NCBI GenBank assembly: GCA_000155695.1
Contig: DS990592.1
Coordinates: 878,784 to 942,783 of the forward strand
Source of the DNA: Verrucomicrobiia bacterium DG1235
GTDB lineage: Bacteria; Verrucomicrobiota; Verrucomicrobiia; Opitutales; Opitutaceae
Length of the DNA stretch: 64,000 nucleotides
Reading direction: 5' to 3'
This document shows positions 37,868 to 48,800 of this stretch, piece after piece. A model generated the notes under the pieces. It saw nothing but the letters and a program-made list of their open reading frames with translations, was not told where the DNA came from and did not search any database. Made by a program: the position numbers and the translations under genes. How positions within the stretch are numbered: position 1 is the first letter of the stretch; each line of letters starts with the position of its first letter.

Positions 37868-40558
37868 ATGACGCCAAAACACGTTTCCCAGCTTCCAATT
37901 TCCATCTGCAGGTTCCTCCAGATCTTAGGCTTGTTTGCTGCACTCCTAAGAGCAACCGTCGCCGCAGCTCCCTCCTCTACGCCCTTCGCCCCGCCATCCC
38001 AGCCTTCTGGAGAAACCCTCTTCACAAAGTCTTCCCCCGCAACAACCGGCATCGAAATGGTCAACGAATACCTCGACCCCCGCATGTGGGACGACCGCTA
38101 CCAAGAATTCGCGCTCGGGTCCATCGGTACCGGCATCACCGTTGGCGACTACGACAACGACAGTAAACCCGACCTCTACATCGTAAACAAGACCGGCACC
38201 TCCAAGCTGTACCGCAACCTCGGCAACTGGAAATTCGAGGACACCACCGAAAAAGCCGGTCTCGCACCCGAAGCCGAAAGCGGACTCCTCAGTTGGTTCG
38301 GCTCAGATGAAGATGAAAACGCCGTCGAAATCTGGAAACAAGGAGCCGCATTCGTCGATATCGACAACGACGGAGATTTAGACCTCTACCTCTGCCGCTT
38401 CAGTGCTCCCAACCAACTCTTCATCAACCAAGGCGACGGCACGTTTACAGAAGCCGACAACGCCAACGGACTCGCTCTCAACAGCGCCAGTGGCATGGCT
38501 TGCTTTGCCGACTTCGACCGCGATGGCTGGCTCGACGCCTACGTACAGACCAATCTCCTAGACTCAGCCACCAGTCCAGATGGCAACCGAGACCGATTGT
38601 ATCGCAATAACGGCGACGGCACGTTTACTGATATCACCGACGCAGCCGGAATATCCGGTCTGACCTTAGGGCACTCCGCCACATGGTGGGATTTCAACGA
38701 AGACAATTGGCTCGACCTATACGTCGCCAACGACTTCGCCACCCCTGACAAACTGTATCGAAACAATGGCGACGGCACTTTCACAAATGTACTCGATCAA
38801 GTCGTCCCTCACCAGCCCTTCTCCTCCATGGGTGCCGACCTTGGCGATATCGACAACAACGGGCACATCGATTTCTTCGTCGCCGACATGGCGCCCACCA
38901 CACACGAGATGGATCACCGTGGCATGGCGGTCACCCGCTACTCCATGCGCGAAGAAAGCATTAAAGCCGGCACCGTTCCCCAGTACATGTACAACGCCCT
39001 GTATTTGAATAATGGAACAGGACGCATGCAAGAGGGAGCTTGGCTCTACGGCATAGCCCGCACCGACTGGACCTGGTCACCCCGCTTCGTCGACTTGGAC
39101 AACGACGGATGGCTCGATCTCTATGTCACAAACGGCATGTCGCGAGAGTACCAAAACGACGACCTCCGCCAACGCATCTACCGCACCGTCCATCCCAAAG
39201 CACGCCTCGCTGTCATGAAATCCAGCCCTGTGATGAACGAGTCCAACCTCGCCTATCGCAACCAAGAAGGCCAAGGTTTCAAACGCATCGAGCAAGACTG
39301 GGGCCTCGGTGAAGTCGGCGTCAGCTTCGGCACTGCCTTCGCAGATTTCGACAACGATGGTGACCTCGATCTCGTCTACAGCAACCTCGACGCCCCTCCC
39401 ACTATCCTCCGAAACGACAGCCAAACAGGCAATCGCGTCATCTTCGATCTCCGAGGCTCAGCCTCTAATCGTTACGGCGTCGGCTCCACCATCGAAATTC
39501 AAACAAAATCCGGAAAACAACTACGCCAGCTCGTCCTCGCCCGCGGCTACCTTTCCAGCAGCGAACCTGCCCTTCATTTCGGCCTTGGCGAAGATACAAC
39601 GATACAAACCGCCACCATAAACTGGCCCAGCGGCGAAACCCAAGTCCTGAAAAATATCGCCGCCAACCAACGCCTTCTCATTCAGGAACCCTCGAGCCCC
39701 GCATCGCCCCGCCCCCAGTTGGTCAAAAACAAAAGAACAGCGCCGATCTTCAAAAAGGAAGCAGCTCCTTCCCTGACCCCGACGCCAAAAAATCAGCCCG
39801 AACCGGATTTACCCTTTCTCGAATCCACTCTCTGGAATTGCGCCTCACAAGCTGACTTCAATGGTGACGGCATCCCCGACTACGCAATTGGTAACCAAGG
39901 ATTGAATACACACTATCAAGCAACCCCCGAAAATCCCATCGTCTTCTTCAAGGGCAATTTCGGAGGACGCAGCCCTAACCAACAGGTCGAAGCCTACTAC
40001 CAAGACGGTCGCCTACTGCCCTTCGCCTCTCGGAAGGAACTCATAGCAGCGATCCCTCCTCTCCAGCGACGCCTCGCTTCGACCAATAAGTACGCCGCCT
40101 CCACCATCGAAGAAATTCTTCCCCCCGCAGCCCTTGCCAAAGCCAACCGCTCCGAAATCACAGAACTCCGCAGCGGCCTCCTTATCGGCCAACCAGACGG
40201 TTCCCAGCGTTTCATGCCCTTCCCTTTCATCGCTCAAATCGCTCCCATTCAAGACTTCGGCGTAGCCGATTTCGATGGCGATGGCCATCTCGACCTCGTA
40301 GCCGCTCAGAACAACTATGAAGTCCCCGCTCATATCTCCCGCTACGACGGAGGACTTGGCCAACTTCTCCTCGGAAATGGCGATGGCACCTTCCGCGCTA
40401 TCGATCCCCAGACAAGTGGCATCATCATAGACGGACACGCCCTGTCCCTCCACATCGAAGACCTGAACCAAGACGGAAAACCCGACTTCATCGTCCAACG
40501 GGCAGGCCAAGAGCCCCTAGCCTTTCGCAACCAATTCGAAGACACCTCCTCAAACTAG
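37868..40558 (+). CDS. CRTAC1-family exported beta-propeller protein (FG-GAP/VCBS repeats, ASPIC-UnbV domain), copy 1
   Basis: The ATG at 37868 gives 896 residues and a signal peptide (LQILGLFAALLRATVAAA). A GTG 36 bases upstream is also possible. Many Ca-binding DxDxDGxxD repeats form propeller blades (DYDNDSKPDLYIVN, DIDNDGDLDLYLCR, DLDNDGWLDLYVTN). An ASPIC/UnbV domain lies at about 525-600 (NRYGVGSTIEIQTKSGKQLR, ATINWPSGETQVLK). A further half-propeller follows (DFNGDGIPDYAIGN, DFDGDGHLDLVAAQ). CRTAC1-type proteins are extracellular and are thought to bind ligands or partners, but their biochemical role in bacteria is not established. The stop is followed after 2 bases by a paralog. Confidence 0.9.
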   Translation: MTPKHVSQLPISICRFLQILGLFAALLRATVAAAPSSTPFAPPSQPSGETLFTKSSPATTGIEMVNEYLDPRMWDDRYQEFALGSIGTGITVGDYDNDSKPDLYIVNKTGTSKLYRNLGNWKFEDTTEKAGLAPEAESGLLSWFGSDEDENAVEIWKQGAAFVDIDNDGDLDLYLCRFSAPNQLFINQGDGTFTEADNANGLALNSASGMACFADFDRDGWLDAYVQTNLLDSATSPDGNRDRLYRNNGDGTFTDITDAAGISGLTLGHSATWWDFNEDNWLDLYVANDFATPDKLYRNNGDGTFTNVLDQVVPHQPFSSMGADLGDIDNNGHIDFFVADMAPTTHEMDHRGMAVTRYSMREESIKAGTVPQYMYNALYLNNGTGRMQEGAWLYGIARTDWTWSPRFVDLDNDGWLDLYVTNGMSREYQNDDLRQRIYRTVHPKARLAVMKSSPVMNESNLAYRNQEGQGFKRIEQDWGLGEVGVSFGTAFADFDNDGDLDLVYSNLDAPPTILRNDSQTGNRVIFDLRGSASNRYGVGSTIEIQTKSGKQLRQLVLARGYLSSSEPALHFGLGEDTTIQTATINWPSGETQVLKNIAANQRLLIQEPSSPASPRPQLVKNKRTAPIFKKEAAPSLTPTPKNQPEPDLPFLESTLWNCASQADFNGDGIPDYAIGNQGLNTHYQATPENPIVFFKGNFGGRSPNQQVEAYYQDGRLLPFASRKELIAAIPPLQRRLASTNKYAASTIEEILPPAALAKANRSEITELRSGLLIGQPDGSQRFMPFPFIAQIAPIQDFGVADFDGDGHLDLVAAQNNYEVPAHISRYDGGLGQLLLGNGDGTFRAIDPQTSGIIIDGHALSLHIEDLNQDGKPDFIVQRAGQEPLAFRNQFEDTSSN

Positions 40559-40560
40559 CT

Positions 40561-43251
40561 ATGCGCTTTTATCATAAAGGAAGCTTCACCTTGCTTGCTC
40601 TAAGCCTGGCCATGACGCCGCCAAATTTCGCCGACGGATCACAAGTCGATTCCGCGCCGCTAGCCCCCTACTCCCTTCCCGATCCCGCCCCCTCACAGAC
40701 TCTCTTCACCCAAATCCCATCAACCCATTCAGGAATTGATCTCGTCAACAGCTACGACGACCCTCGCATGTGGGGAGAACGCTATCAGGAGATGGTGTTT
40801 GGAACCATCGGCACCGGAGTCGCCGTAGCCGACTACGACAAAGACGGACTTTCCGACCTATTTCTGGCTGCGAAAACGGGAGGGTCTCGACTTTATCGAA
40901 ACCTTGGTGACTTTAAATTCGAAGACCTTACCGAGTCTGCTGGACTCAGTCTTCAAGACGACAGCTGGTCAGGTAAACTAATAGGCCTCTTTGACAGCGA
41001 CTCGGAGGACTTGCCCTGGGATCAAGGTGCAGCTTTTGTCGATGTAGACAATGACGGCTGGATCGACCTGTACGTCACCTCCTTCAATGCTCCAAACCGC
41101 CTTTATATCAATCAAGGCGATGGCACCTTCCAGGAAGAAGCAGAGCCAAGAGGGCTGGCCATCCAAGATTCAAGCGGCAGCGCCGCCTTCTGCGATTTCG
41201 ATCGAGACAGATGGCTCGACGTCTACCTGCAAACCAACATGTTGGACGTCATCTCCCAGCCCGACGGGAGACCCGACCGACTCTTCCGCAACAAGGGCGA
41301 TGGCACCTACGAAGAAGTCACCCAATCCGCCGGCATCTCAGGCTCCACCTCCGGCCACTCCGTCACTTGGTGGGATCACAACGAAGACGGCTGGCCAGAC
41401 ATCTACGTCTCCAACGACTTCTCCGTCCCCGATCGACTGTATCAAAACAATGGTGACGGAACCTTCACGGATGTTCTCGAAACGGTCCTCCCGCTCACTC
41501 CGTACTATTCTATGGGATCCGATCTCGGCGACATCAACAATGACGGCCTCATTGACCTCTTCGTCGGCGACATGGCCCCTACATCGCATGAACGCGACCA
41601 TCGAGGTATGGCCATCTCCCGAGCCCGTGAACTCGCAAACCGACCACCCGAGGCCGCGCCCCAACGCATGCGCAACGCACTCTACCTAAACACTCATACC
41701 AGCCACATGCTCGAAGCCGCCTGGCTGCTCGGCATCGCCCGTAGTGATTGGACTTGGTCAATTCGTTTCGAAGACTTCGACAATGATGGCTGGCTCGATC
41801 TTCACCTCACTAACGGGATGATACGAGAGTACCATAATTCCGATATCCTCAAAGGCGTCATGGGAGCGATCAGCCGCCAAGCCCAGCGTTCCGTCATGAA
41901 ACGCAGCCCCGTCATGGCCGAAAGCAATCTCGCCTTCCGCAACAAGCAGGGCCAAGGCTTCGAACGCGTCGAGCAAGCATGGGGACTCGACCACTCTGGC
42001 GTCAGCTTCGGCACCGCCACTGGAGACTTCGACAGCGACGGCGACCTCGACCTCATCCACGCAAACTACGACGCACCCTTCACCCTCTATCGCAACGACA
42101 GCCAGGGCAACCGCGTCATATTTGCTCTCCAAGGCAAGCAATCCAACCGCTACGCCATCGGAGCCACTATCGAAATCCAAACCGTATCTGGTAAACAAAT
42201 ACGTAAACACCTCAATGCCCGAGGCTACCTTTCCACTAGCGAGCCCATCTTCCACTTCGGCCTCGGATCAGACGAAAGCATCCAAACTGCCACCATCCGC
42301 TGGCCCAGCGGGAATGTGCAAACCCTAACCAACCTGGAAGCGAATCGCAAATACACCGTCCAGGAAACCAACGCGCCACGAAACGACGAGCACACCCGCC
42401 ACTCAGACAAAGGCCCGCAACTCTTCAGGAAAGCGGAAGCAACTACTCTGGCAACTAACTTGGAACGCCAAACCGAAACAGAAGACAACCTGGCCCCCCA
42501 TTCCCCTAGCATTCCCCAAGGGCTACAATTTTTCCCAAACTTCATCTCAACCCAAGCCGACCTCAACAACGACGGGACACCCGACTACGTCATCGGTAAC
42601 CTCGGTTTGAATACACGCTACCAAGCCAGCCCCGAAGCCCCCTTCGTCATTTTCGAAGGCAAATTCTCAAACTCTCGTGAAACGCGACGCATCGAAGCCT
42701 ACTTCGAAGACGGCCGGCTTCTCCCCTTCCGCTCTCGCAAGGATCTCATCGCGCTCATCCCACCGCTCGAACGAAAGTTCCCTGGCGCAAACGCTTACGC
42801 GGCCGCCACGATCGAAGAAATCCTCGGCCCCGTCGCTTTAGCAAAAGCTTCCCGTCAAGAAGTCACCGAACTCCGCAGTGGAGCGCTTATCTCAACCCCA
42901 GAAGGTGAGCTCACCTTCATCCCCTTTACTGGACTCGCCCAGATCGCTCCCATCACCAACATCGCCATCGCCGACTTCAATGCCGACGGACATCTCGACA
43001 TCGCCGCCGCCCAAAACGAACACGACGTAGACCCCGTCGTTGGCTACCACGATGGCGGCCTCGGCGTCATCCTGCTCGGCGACGGCACGGGCCACTTCAA
43101 CACCCTCTACCCCTCTGAAAGCGGCCTCGTTCTTCCTGGCTCCAACTGGCACCTTACCAATCAGGACGTCGACAATGACGGCGACATCGACCTGATCGCC
43201 ATTAAGCCTGAAGAAACAAGCCAAGTATTCCTCAACCGAACAAACGACTGA
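40561..43251 (+). CDS. CRTAC1-family exported beta-propeller protein, copy 2
   Basis: This is an 896-residue paralog of the preceding gene with matching domain order throughout and the same length. Its signal peptide starts MRFYHKGSFTLLALSLAMTP. Shared landmarks are SQTLFTQIPSTHSGIDLVNS near the mature N-terminus, blades such as DYDKDGLSDLFLAA and DVDNDGWIDLYVTS, UnbV (NRYAIGATIEIQTVSGKQIR, ATIRWPSGNVQTLT) and a terminal half-propeller (DFNADGHLDIAAAQ). The 2-base gap to copy 1 indicates co-translation. The pair arose by tandem duplication with substantial divergence. They probably reach the outer membrane or outside. Confidence 0.9.
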   Translation: MRFYHKGSFTLLALSLAMTPPNFADGSQVDSAPLAPYSLPDPAPSQTLFTQIPSTHSGIDLVNSYDDPRMWGERYQEMVFGTIGTGVAVADYDKDGLSDLFLAAKTGGSRLYRNLGDFKFEDLTESAGLSLQDDSWSGKLIGLFDSDSEDLPWDQGAAFVDVDNDGWIDLYVTSFNAPNRLYINQGDGTFQEEAEPRGLAIQDSSGSAAFCDFDRDRWLDVYLQTNMLDVISQPDGRPDRLFRNKGDGTYEEVTQSAGISGSTSGHSVTWWDHNEDGWPDIYVSNDFSVPDRLYQNNGDGTFTDVLETVLPLTPYYSMGSDLGDINNDGLIDLFVGDMAPTSHERDHRGMAISRARELANRPPEAAPQRMRNALYLNTHTSHMLEAAWLLGIARSDWTWSIRFEDFDNDGWLDLHLTNGMIREYHNSDILKGVMGAISRQAQRSVMKRSPVMAESNLAFRNKQGQGFERVEQAWGLDHSGVSFGTATGDFDSDGDLDLIHANYDAPFTLYRNDSQGNRVIFALQGKQSNRYAIGATIEIQTVSGKQIRKHLNARGYLSTSEPIFHFGLGSDESIQTATIRWPSGNVQTLTNLEANRKYTVQETNAPRNDEHTRHSDKGPQLFRKAEATTLATNLERQTETEDNLAPHSPSIPQGLQFFPNFISTQADLNNDGTPDYVIGNLGLNTRYQASPEAPFVIFEGKFSNSRETRRIEAYFEDGRLLPFRSRKDLIALIPPLERKFPGANAYAAATIEEILGPVALAKASRQEVTELRSGALISTPEGELTFIPFTGLAQIAPITNIAIADFNADGHLDIAAAQNEHDVDPVVGYHDGGLGVILLGDGTGHFNTLYPSESGLVLPGSNWHLTNQDVDNDGDIDLIAIKPEETSQVFLNRTND

Positions 43252-43339
43252 TCCCTCTCGACTACCATCGCTTTCACCGCAATCTTGTGCCTTTCCCGCT
43301 ACCTGTAGTTCAATCCCTACACCGCCCCGTCCCAGACCT

Positions 43340-45787
43340 GTGACCCAAGACCAAAAAACCCAAACCACATTCCTGAGCTCCAAAGGCTGGCTGCTCGCCC
43401 TTGCAGCGGCCTCGCTACTACTGCTTTTCGGTCACTCCTCCCGTATCGCGCAGATCGACCACGTATCCAATCTTGCAGGAGGAGAAGAAATTTCCATCGA
43501 CGCGTCCTCACCCACTGGATACGAAAACGGCTTCCGAAAACTCGTCGTCCCCGAAAAAAATACGAACAGCATTCAATGGATTATGCAGGTCCAGCAGCTC
43601 TTCGAGGAAGACACACTATTGCTTCGTCACGTCGACTACGACAATGCTCCAGACGGACGAAGCGTTCGAACCTCCTCGCTCTACCGTTGGTACCTCGGGA
43701 GCATTGCGCTCACAAACAGCCTACTGACCGGAAACCCCATAGGCGTATCAGTCGAAAAAGCCGCCCTTTGGGCCGATCCCATCCTGCAACTCGCAACCCT
43801 TCTTTTGCTTGCATGGTTTATCAGACGCCACTTCGGCTCATTGGCAGCGAGCCTTTTTGCAATCGGGTTTGCGACACTCTTCCCCTTAAGTACAGCCTTT
43901 GTCCCCGGGCAACCCGGCGAATCCTCCGCTCTTATCGCCTGCCATCTCGGAGCCTTAGTCGCCCTCCTAGCCGCCCTCCAACAACCGATATCCCAAGACG
44001 AACGCCCTTTGCTATCAAAGCGCCGCCGCCTCTTCGTCGCAAGCGGTCTCCTAGCCGGCCTCGGTATGTGGTTAGGCACTGCAGGGACATTGCCCATCTT
44101 ACTCGGACTAGTCCTGTCCGGAGCCTTTCTCGCCTACTTAAACTCCCGCCAAGCGGAATCGGATCCTCTGCCGTGGAGAGCATGGGCAATTGCAGGAGCC
44201 TCCGCCACTCTAACCGCATGGCTCATTGATCGAGCGCCGGGTATCGGGGACGGATCGTCTTGGCAATCCGACTTTATCCACCCGCTCTACTCAGCAGCAT
44301 GGCTAGGCTGCGGAGAACTACTACGTTTCCTATCCACGCCAAACAAAGGATCCACCCGCCGCAAGGTCATCGTTAGCCTCCTTTGCTTGCTCCCAATAGC
44401 TGGGCTCGCCTACAGCACCAGCATTAACTATCCCATCGAAGGATGGAGCTTGAATCCAGTATCCATAAAACTAACACGGCTATCCATTGACCCAGACGCA
44501 GCAGGTTTCATAGAATGGATCAAGCAAGACGACACCGGTCTTATGCTGGTCGCCACCCTACTTCCGCTCGGCGTGCTCATCTCCCTCGCCTTCCACCTGT
44601 TCAAGACGAAGCTCTCAACACCCGAGAACCGAGCGCTGCTAATAATCCTCGGACCTATTCTGCTCACCAGTGTATTCGCATTCTCGCGACTGGGCTGGTG
44701 GAATCAAGTGGGGGCCCTCACTCTCCTCCTTGCAACAACCGCCCTGACCAGCAAACACTTCAGCCAAACGCTCAAATGGAGCCTAGGCGCCCCCCTTGGA
44801 TTCGCCGCCTTGCTTGGCGTCTTCCTTTCCTACTCCGGAACCGGAAAAGCATCGGACAACCTAGTGGAAACCAAGGATTTCGAAAGCCTCATCGAGCGCC
44901 ACCTCGCACAATGGCTTGCCAGACGAGGGGCCATGCCCGGAGAGGTCGCTCTCGCTCCGCCCAATGTAAGTGCCACGCTCACGTACTACGGAGGTCTCCG
45001 CGGTCTTGGTACACCTTATCCAGAAAACGTTGAAGGCTTTTCCACCGCTGTCCGACTTTCCGCCGCCTCGACCGCAGATGAAGCACACGCTCTTTCGGAA
45101 GGACGCGAGGTCAGCTTCATCGTCCACCCCTCTTGGGACCCCTTCCTTGAAGAGTACGCTCGTCTCGGCACCGAACATCCCGAAAACTCCTTCATAGCGC
45201 TGCTGAACCGCTGGCTCGCCCCACGCTGGCTCTATCCCGTAGCCTTCAAGCTTCCTGTAGTACCAGGCTTCGAAAACGAGTGGGTTACCATCTACCGTGT
45301 GGGAGAAATCCAGGACAACTCCAGTGCTGTCGCTAGTCTCTTCGAATACTTCCTCGATACAGGCCGAAGCCAACTCGCCGTCATGGCCCAAGAAGCGCTC
45401 AAGAACAACTTCCCCGAAGAACTCGTCACTCACATCACCACGGCCCAACTCGCCATGGCCCGCGGCGATCCTCGAGGACTCAAGCTCGCCGCCGACAAGA
45501 TCATAGAATCCATCGAAGCCGGAGCCGACTTCTACCTACCCTGGAATTTTCGCGTCAGTATCTCATTAGTCCTCGCGAACGCTAAGCGCATTCCCGAAAC
45601 AAGGACCCAGTTAGAGACCTGTCTCAAAGAAGTCACTACAGATCATATCCGAACCCTTCCGACTGGCTCCATTGCAAATCTACTCCTCCTATCGCAAGCC
45701 CTTAAGGCCGACTTCCCCGATCCGGAAGTCAAAGCTTACGCCATTAGCCTCCTCCCCAAGCAACAGCAAGCTGAGTTCAAGAAGTAG
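43340..45787 (+). CDS. Polytopic membrane protein, GT-C (STT3/PMT-like) glycosyltransferase-like
   Basis: The start is GTG at 43340 (MTQDQKTQTTFLSSKGWLLA). The 815-residue protein has an N-terminal helix and then a periplasmic loop with IQWIMQVQQLFEEDTLLLRH and VDYDNAPDGRSVRTSSLYRW. About ten more membrane helices extend to about residue 500, followed by a soluble C-terminal region of about 300 residues with TPR-like helices at the end. The first-loop acidic motif and helix pattern resemble GT-C oligosaccharyl or mannosyl transferases such as STT3/PglB. The sugar donor and acceptor are unknown. It lies 88 bases after the second CRTAC1 gene and probably shares its transcript. Confidence 0.65.
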   Translation: MTQDQKTQTTFLSSKGWLLALAAASLLLLFGHSSRIAQIDHVSNLAGGEEISIDASSPTGYENGFRKLVVPEKNTNSIQWIMQVQQLFEEDTLLLRHVDYDNAPDGRSVRTSSLYRWYLGSIALTNSLLTGNPIGVSVEKAALWADPILQLATLLLLAWFIRRHFGSLAASLFAIGFATLFPLSTAFVPGQPGESSALIACHLGALVALLAALQQPISQDERPLLSKRRRLFVASGLLAGLGMWLGTAGTLPILLGLVLSGAFLAYLNSRQAESDPLPWRAWAIAGASATLTAWLIDRAPGIGDGSSWQSDFIHPLYSAAWLGCGELLRFLSTPNKGSTRRKVIVSLLCLLPIAGLAYSTSINYPIEGWSLNPVSIKLTRLSIDPDAAGFIEWIKQDDTGLMLVATLLPLGVLISLAFHLFKTKLSTPENRALLIILGPILLTSVFAFSRLGWWNQVGALTLLLATTALTSKHFSQTLKWSLGAPLGFAALLGVFLSYSGTGKASDNLVETKDFESLIERHLAQWLARRGAMPGEVALAPPNVSATLTYYGGLRGLGTPYPENVEGFSTAVRLSAASTADEAHALSEGREVSFIVHPSWDPFLEEYARLGTEHPENSFIALLNRWLAPRWLYPVAFKLPVVPGFENEWVTIYRVGEIQDNSSAVASLFEYFLDTGRSQLAVMAQEALKNNFPEELVTHITTAQLAMARGDPRGLKLAADKIIESIEAGADFYLPWNFRVSISLVLANAKRIPETRTQLETCLKEVTTDHIRTLPTGSIANLLLLSQALKADFPDPEVKAYAISLLPKQQQAEFKK

Positions 45788-45832
45788 GGCTCATACCACT
45801 ACATCGAAGCCGCCGTAGCTCAGCTACTCAGC

Positions 45833-48800
45833 CTACTTTACGATTTCCCAAACTCCATTCTCAGGGATTTCGCTCAGCTCGCTTACTTGCCCATCAGGCC
45901 ACCTCACGGTGACGCTCGCAAGGCTTCGCTCCTCTGAATGTGCAACCCAAAGCAGTGTCGAGCCTTGGGACATCCAGCCCCCGCCCAATCCTATTTCTTG
46001 GATACGCTCGTATCCATCTTCGTAGACAATTCTTAGCTGTGAACCGACTGCGTGTGGATTGAGCTCGGAACCCATCAGACGAATCGCCAGCCAATCCGCC
46101 GCGCTGTTCGTATTTTCAAGATAGACACTTTCGCCACGATGGCGGGTCGAAAACACTCCGGGCTTCCCATCGCCCGCTGCATCCAAAACCACAGCTGCTC
46201 GCCCGTTCCCCTGGATCAAAACTCCTGAGCGGCTCGGCCCAAGGACATCAAAGCGCCCATCCCCTTTGCCTGCTAGGAGCAAGCCAACACCTCCGTGGAA
46301 ACTGGGCGTCGCAACATCCGTATTTTGGCTAGCAAACACATCCAAGAAGCCATCCCCGTCAAAGTCCTCGACCAACAACCCAAAAATTGGGCCGATCTGC
46401 GCCGGCTCCGGGAAAGGAGAAAACTCATAGCTCCCATCCTCCTGACTCAGAAACACGCCTGAAAGAAAACTGTCAGCTTCAAAAACTTCAGCTGCATCTA
46501 AGGCGCGTTCTCCAAAAACTTCATGCAAAGTCGCTTTCGCATAATCATCACTCCGCGGAAAACGCCGCAAGGCATGTCCGAGCCGGCTGCCAATATCCCC
46601 ACGAGCTCTCAATGGATACAGCGTACCCTCCTCATACACCGCTTCCACGATCACTTTCTGGTTACTGGCACCGAAGGATCCGTAGTAAAGGCTAGCCGGA
46701 GCTTCCAGCGATGCGTCATAAGTTGTATTCAATCCTAGGTTACCAGCTACGAAATCAAGCCGACCGTCGCCATTAAAATCGCCGCTAGCCAAGCCGTTCC
46801 ACCAGCCGCGAAGGCCTGAATCAAAACCAACGGCCTCCGTACTGTCTTCAAAAATACCCCCGCCCGCGTTGCGGTAGTAGCGGACCGAATCCCACTCCAA
46901 TGCTGCGATCAGATCCGGAAGTCCGTCACCGTCGACATCGCGAAACAAAGCACTCTTTACCAAACCGATGTCATCTAAGCCAGCGACCTCGCTTACAACA
47001 AAACGTCCTTCCTCCGCTAACAGCAAGTAACTGCGCGGCCCCGCCGGATACTCGCCGGGGATCGAACGGGCTCCCAGAAAAAGATCCAAATCGCCATCGC
47101 CATCTACGTCGCCCAGCGACGCCGCACCCACGTTTATAGAAAGATGGGGCAACCAGTTCGTCTTCGAGAAGTTCCCTTGCCCATCGTTAGAGTAGATCAA
47201 TGGCTCAAAGCCCTGCGGCCAGAGGGCCGACTTGGCGCTCGCCTTCGTTACCAACAAATCCTCAGTTCCATCTCCATTGGCATCGAAAAACACGACCGGC
47301 CCATCCTCGAGGGGAGAAGATTCCAACCCCGAGACAGCGACTTGCTCGTATCCACCGTCCTTAGACAATATCAATCGAGCAGCCGAACCGGTTGTAGCGG
47401 CCACATAGATATCCTCCTGTCCATTGCCGTCGACATCTCCCACTGCCAAAGCAGGACCATGCCGATCCGTGCGAAACGGAAGTAGAAACTGCTCGTGGTC
47501 AGAAATCGCGAGCTCCGACTCGTCCGTGAACTTCAAGCCATAAGCCCCAGCCCGAGAAACAAAAAGCGTTTCCCTTTGACCCTTCTCAGACCTACCGTTT
47601 TCAGCCCCCTTTTCCTCGATAAGATACGCAAAGTTCGCATCCAACTTCTCGAAAACCTGCTTGCCACCCGACGGCCATTCCACCGTGAGCCGATCGATCT
47701 CAGTCTCCGAACCAAGCCCGAAGTGAGTCACCAACTCGCTGCCTGAGGAGTAGCCACGCGCCGAAGTCAAAGCTCTCACCTGTACACCGGCCCCCGTTTC
47801 GACCTTCACAAGCGCCCCTAAGGCATCCCGGTTGGACTCGCCCCCGCGCAGACGCACCTGCACGCGGTTCCCGCCCACCGCATCGTTGCGGTAAACGCTC
47901 AGTCCTCCTCCGTGGTTTAGGTACGCGATATCCATATCGCCATCCCTATCAAAATCGCCCATCGCCGCCCCAAAACTCACCCCAATGTTCTCCAGTCCCC
48001 ATTTTTTGGTGACATCCTCGAACCGCCCTCCCGCTTGATTGCGAAAGGCCAAGTTCGATTCCTCCAATCGCGGCGAGCGATTCATCACTCCAATTCGCTG
48101 CGGCATGGAACGCGCTTTCATCATACGCGCCAGCAAGTCGCTATTATTCGCCTCCCGAACCATGCCATTGGTGACATGAAGATCCATCCAGCCGTCGTTG
48201 TCGAAGTCTTCGAAACGAACCGACCACGTCCAATCCGTCGCGTCCAACCCCGCCCAGCAAGCCGCCTCCAAAAAGGAATCCGTACCCATGTTGAGCAAGA
48301 GCGAGTTGCGAGTGTACTGAGGGGCCACTGGACTCTTGCTACCGATACTGAGCAAGTCCTCCTTCGACGCCGCTGGTTTGCGACGCATCTCTGTCTCACG
48401 CGAAGTCGCCGCCATGTCGCCAAGGAAGAGATCGATATGCCCGTTGTTGTCCACATCGGCCGTGTCCAAGGCCATCGTCGAGTACGAGGTGTGCGGAGCT
48501 ACCTCGTCAACCACATCAGTAAAGGTCCCGTCTCCGTTATTCCGATACAAATAGTCCGGCCCCGCATAATCGTTGGCTATATAGAAATCGGGCCAAAGGT
48601 CTTCGTTGTAGTCGAACCAAATGACAGCGTGCCCAAAGGTATCGCCAGAAATTCCCGCTTCATCAGTGGTCTCCACAAAACGGCCTCCACCTGTATTACG
48701 GAAAAGGCGGTCCAATCGACCGTTAGGCTCAGTCCCATCCATCTGGTTTGTGAGCACAATCACGTCCAACCATCCATCTCGATCATAGTCGGCAAAGGCT

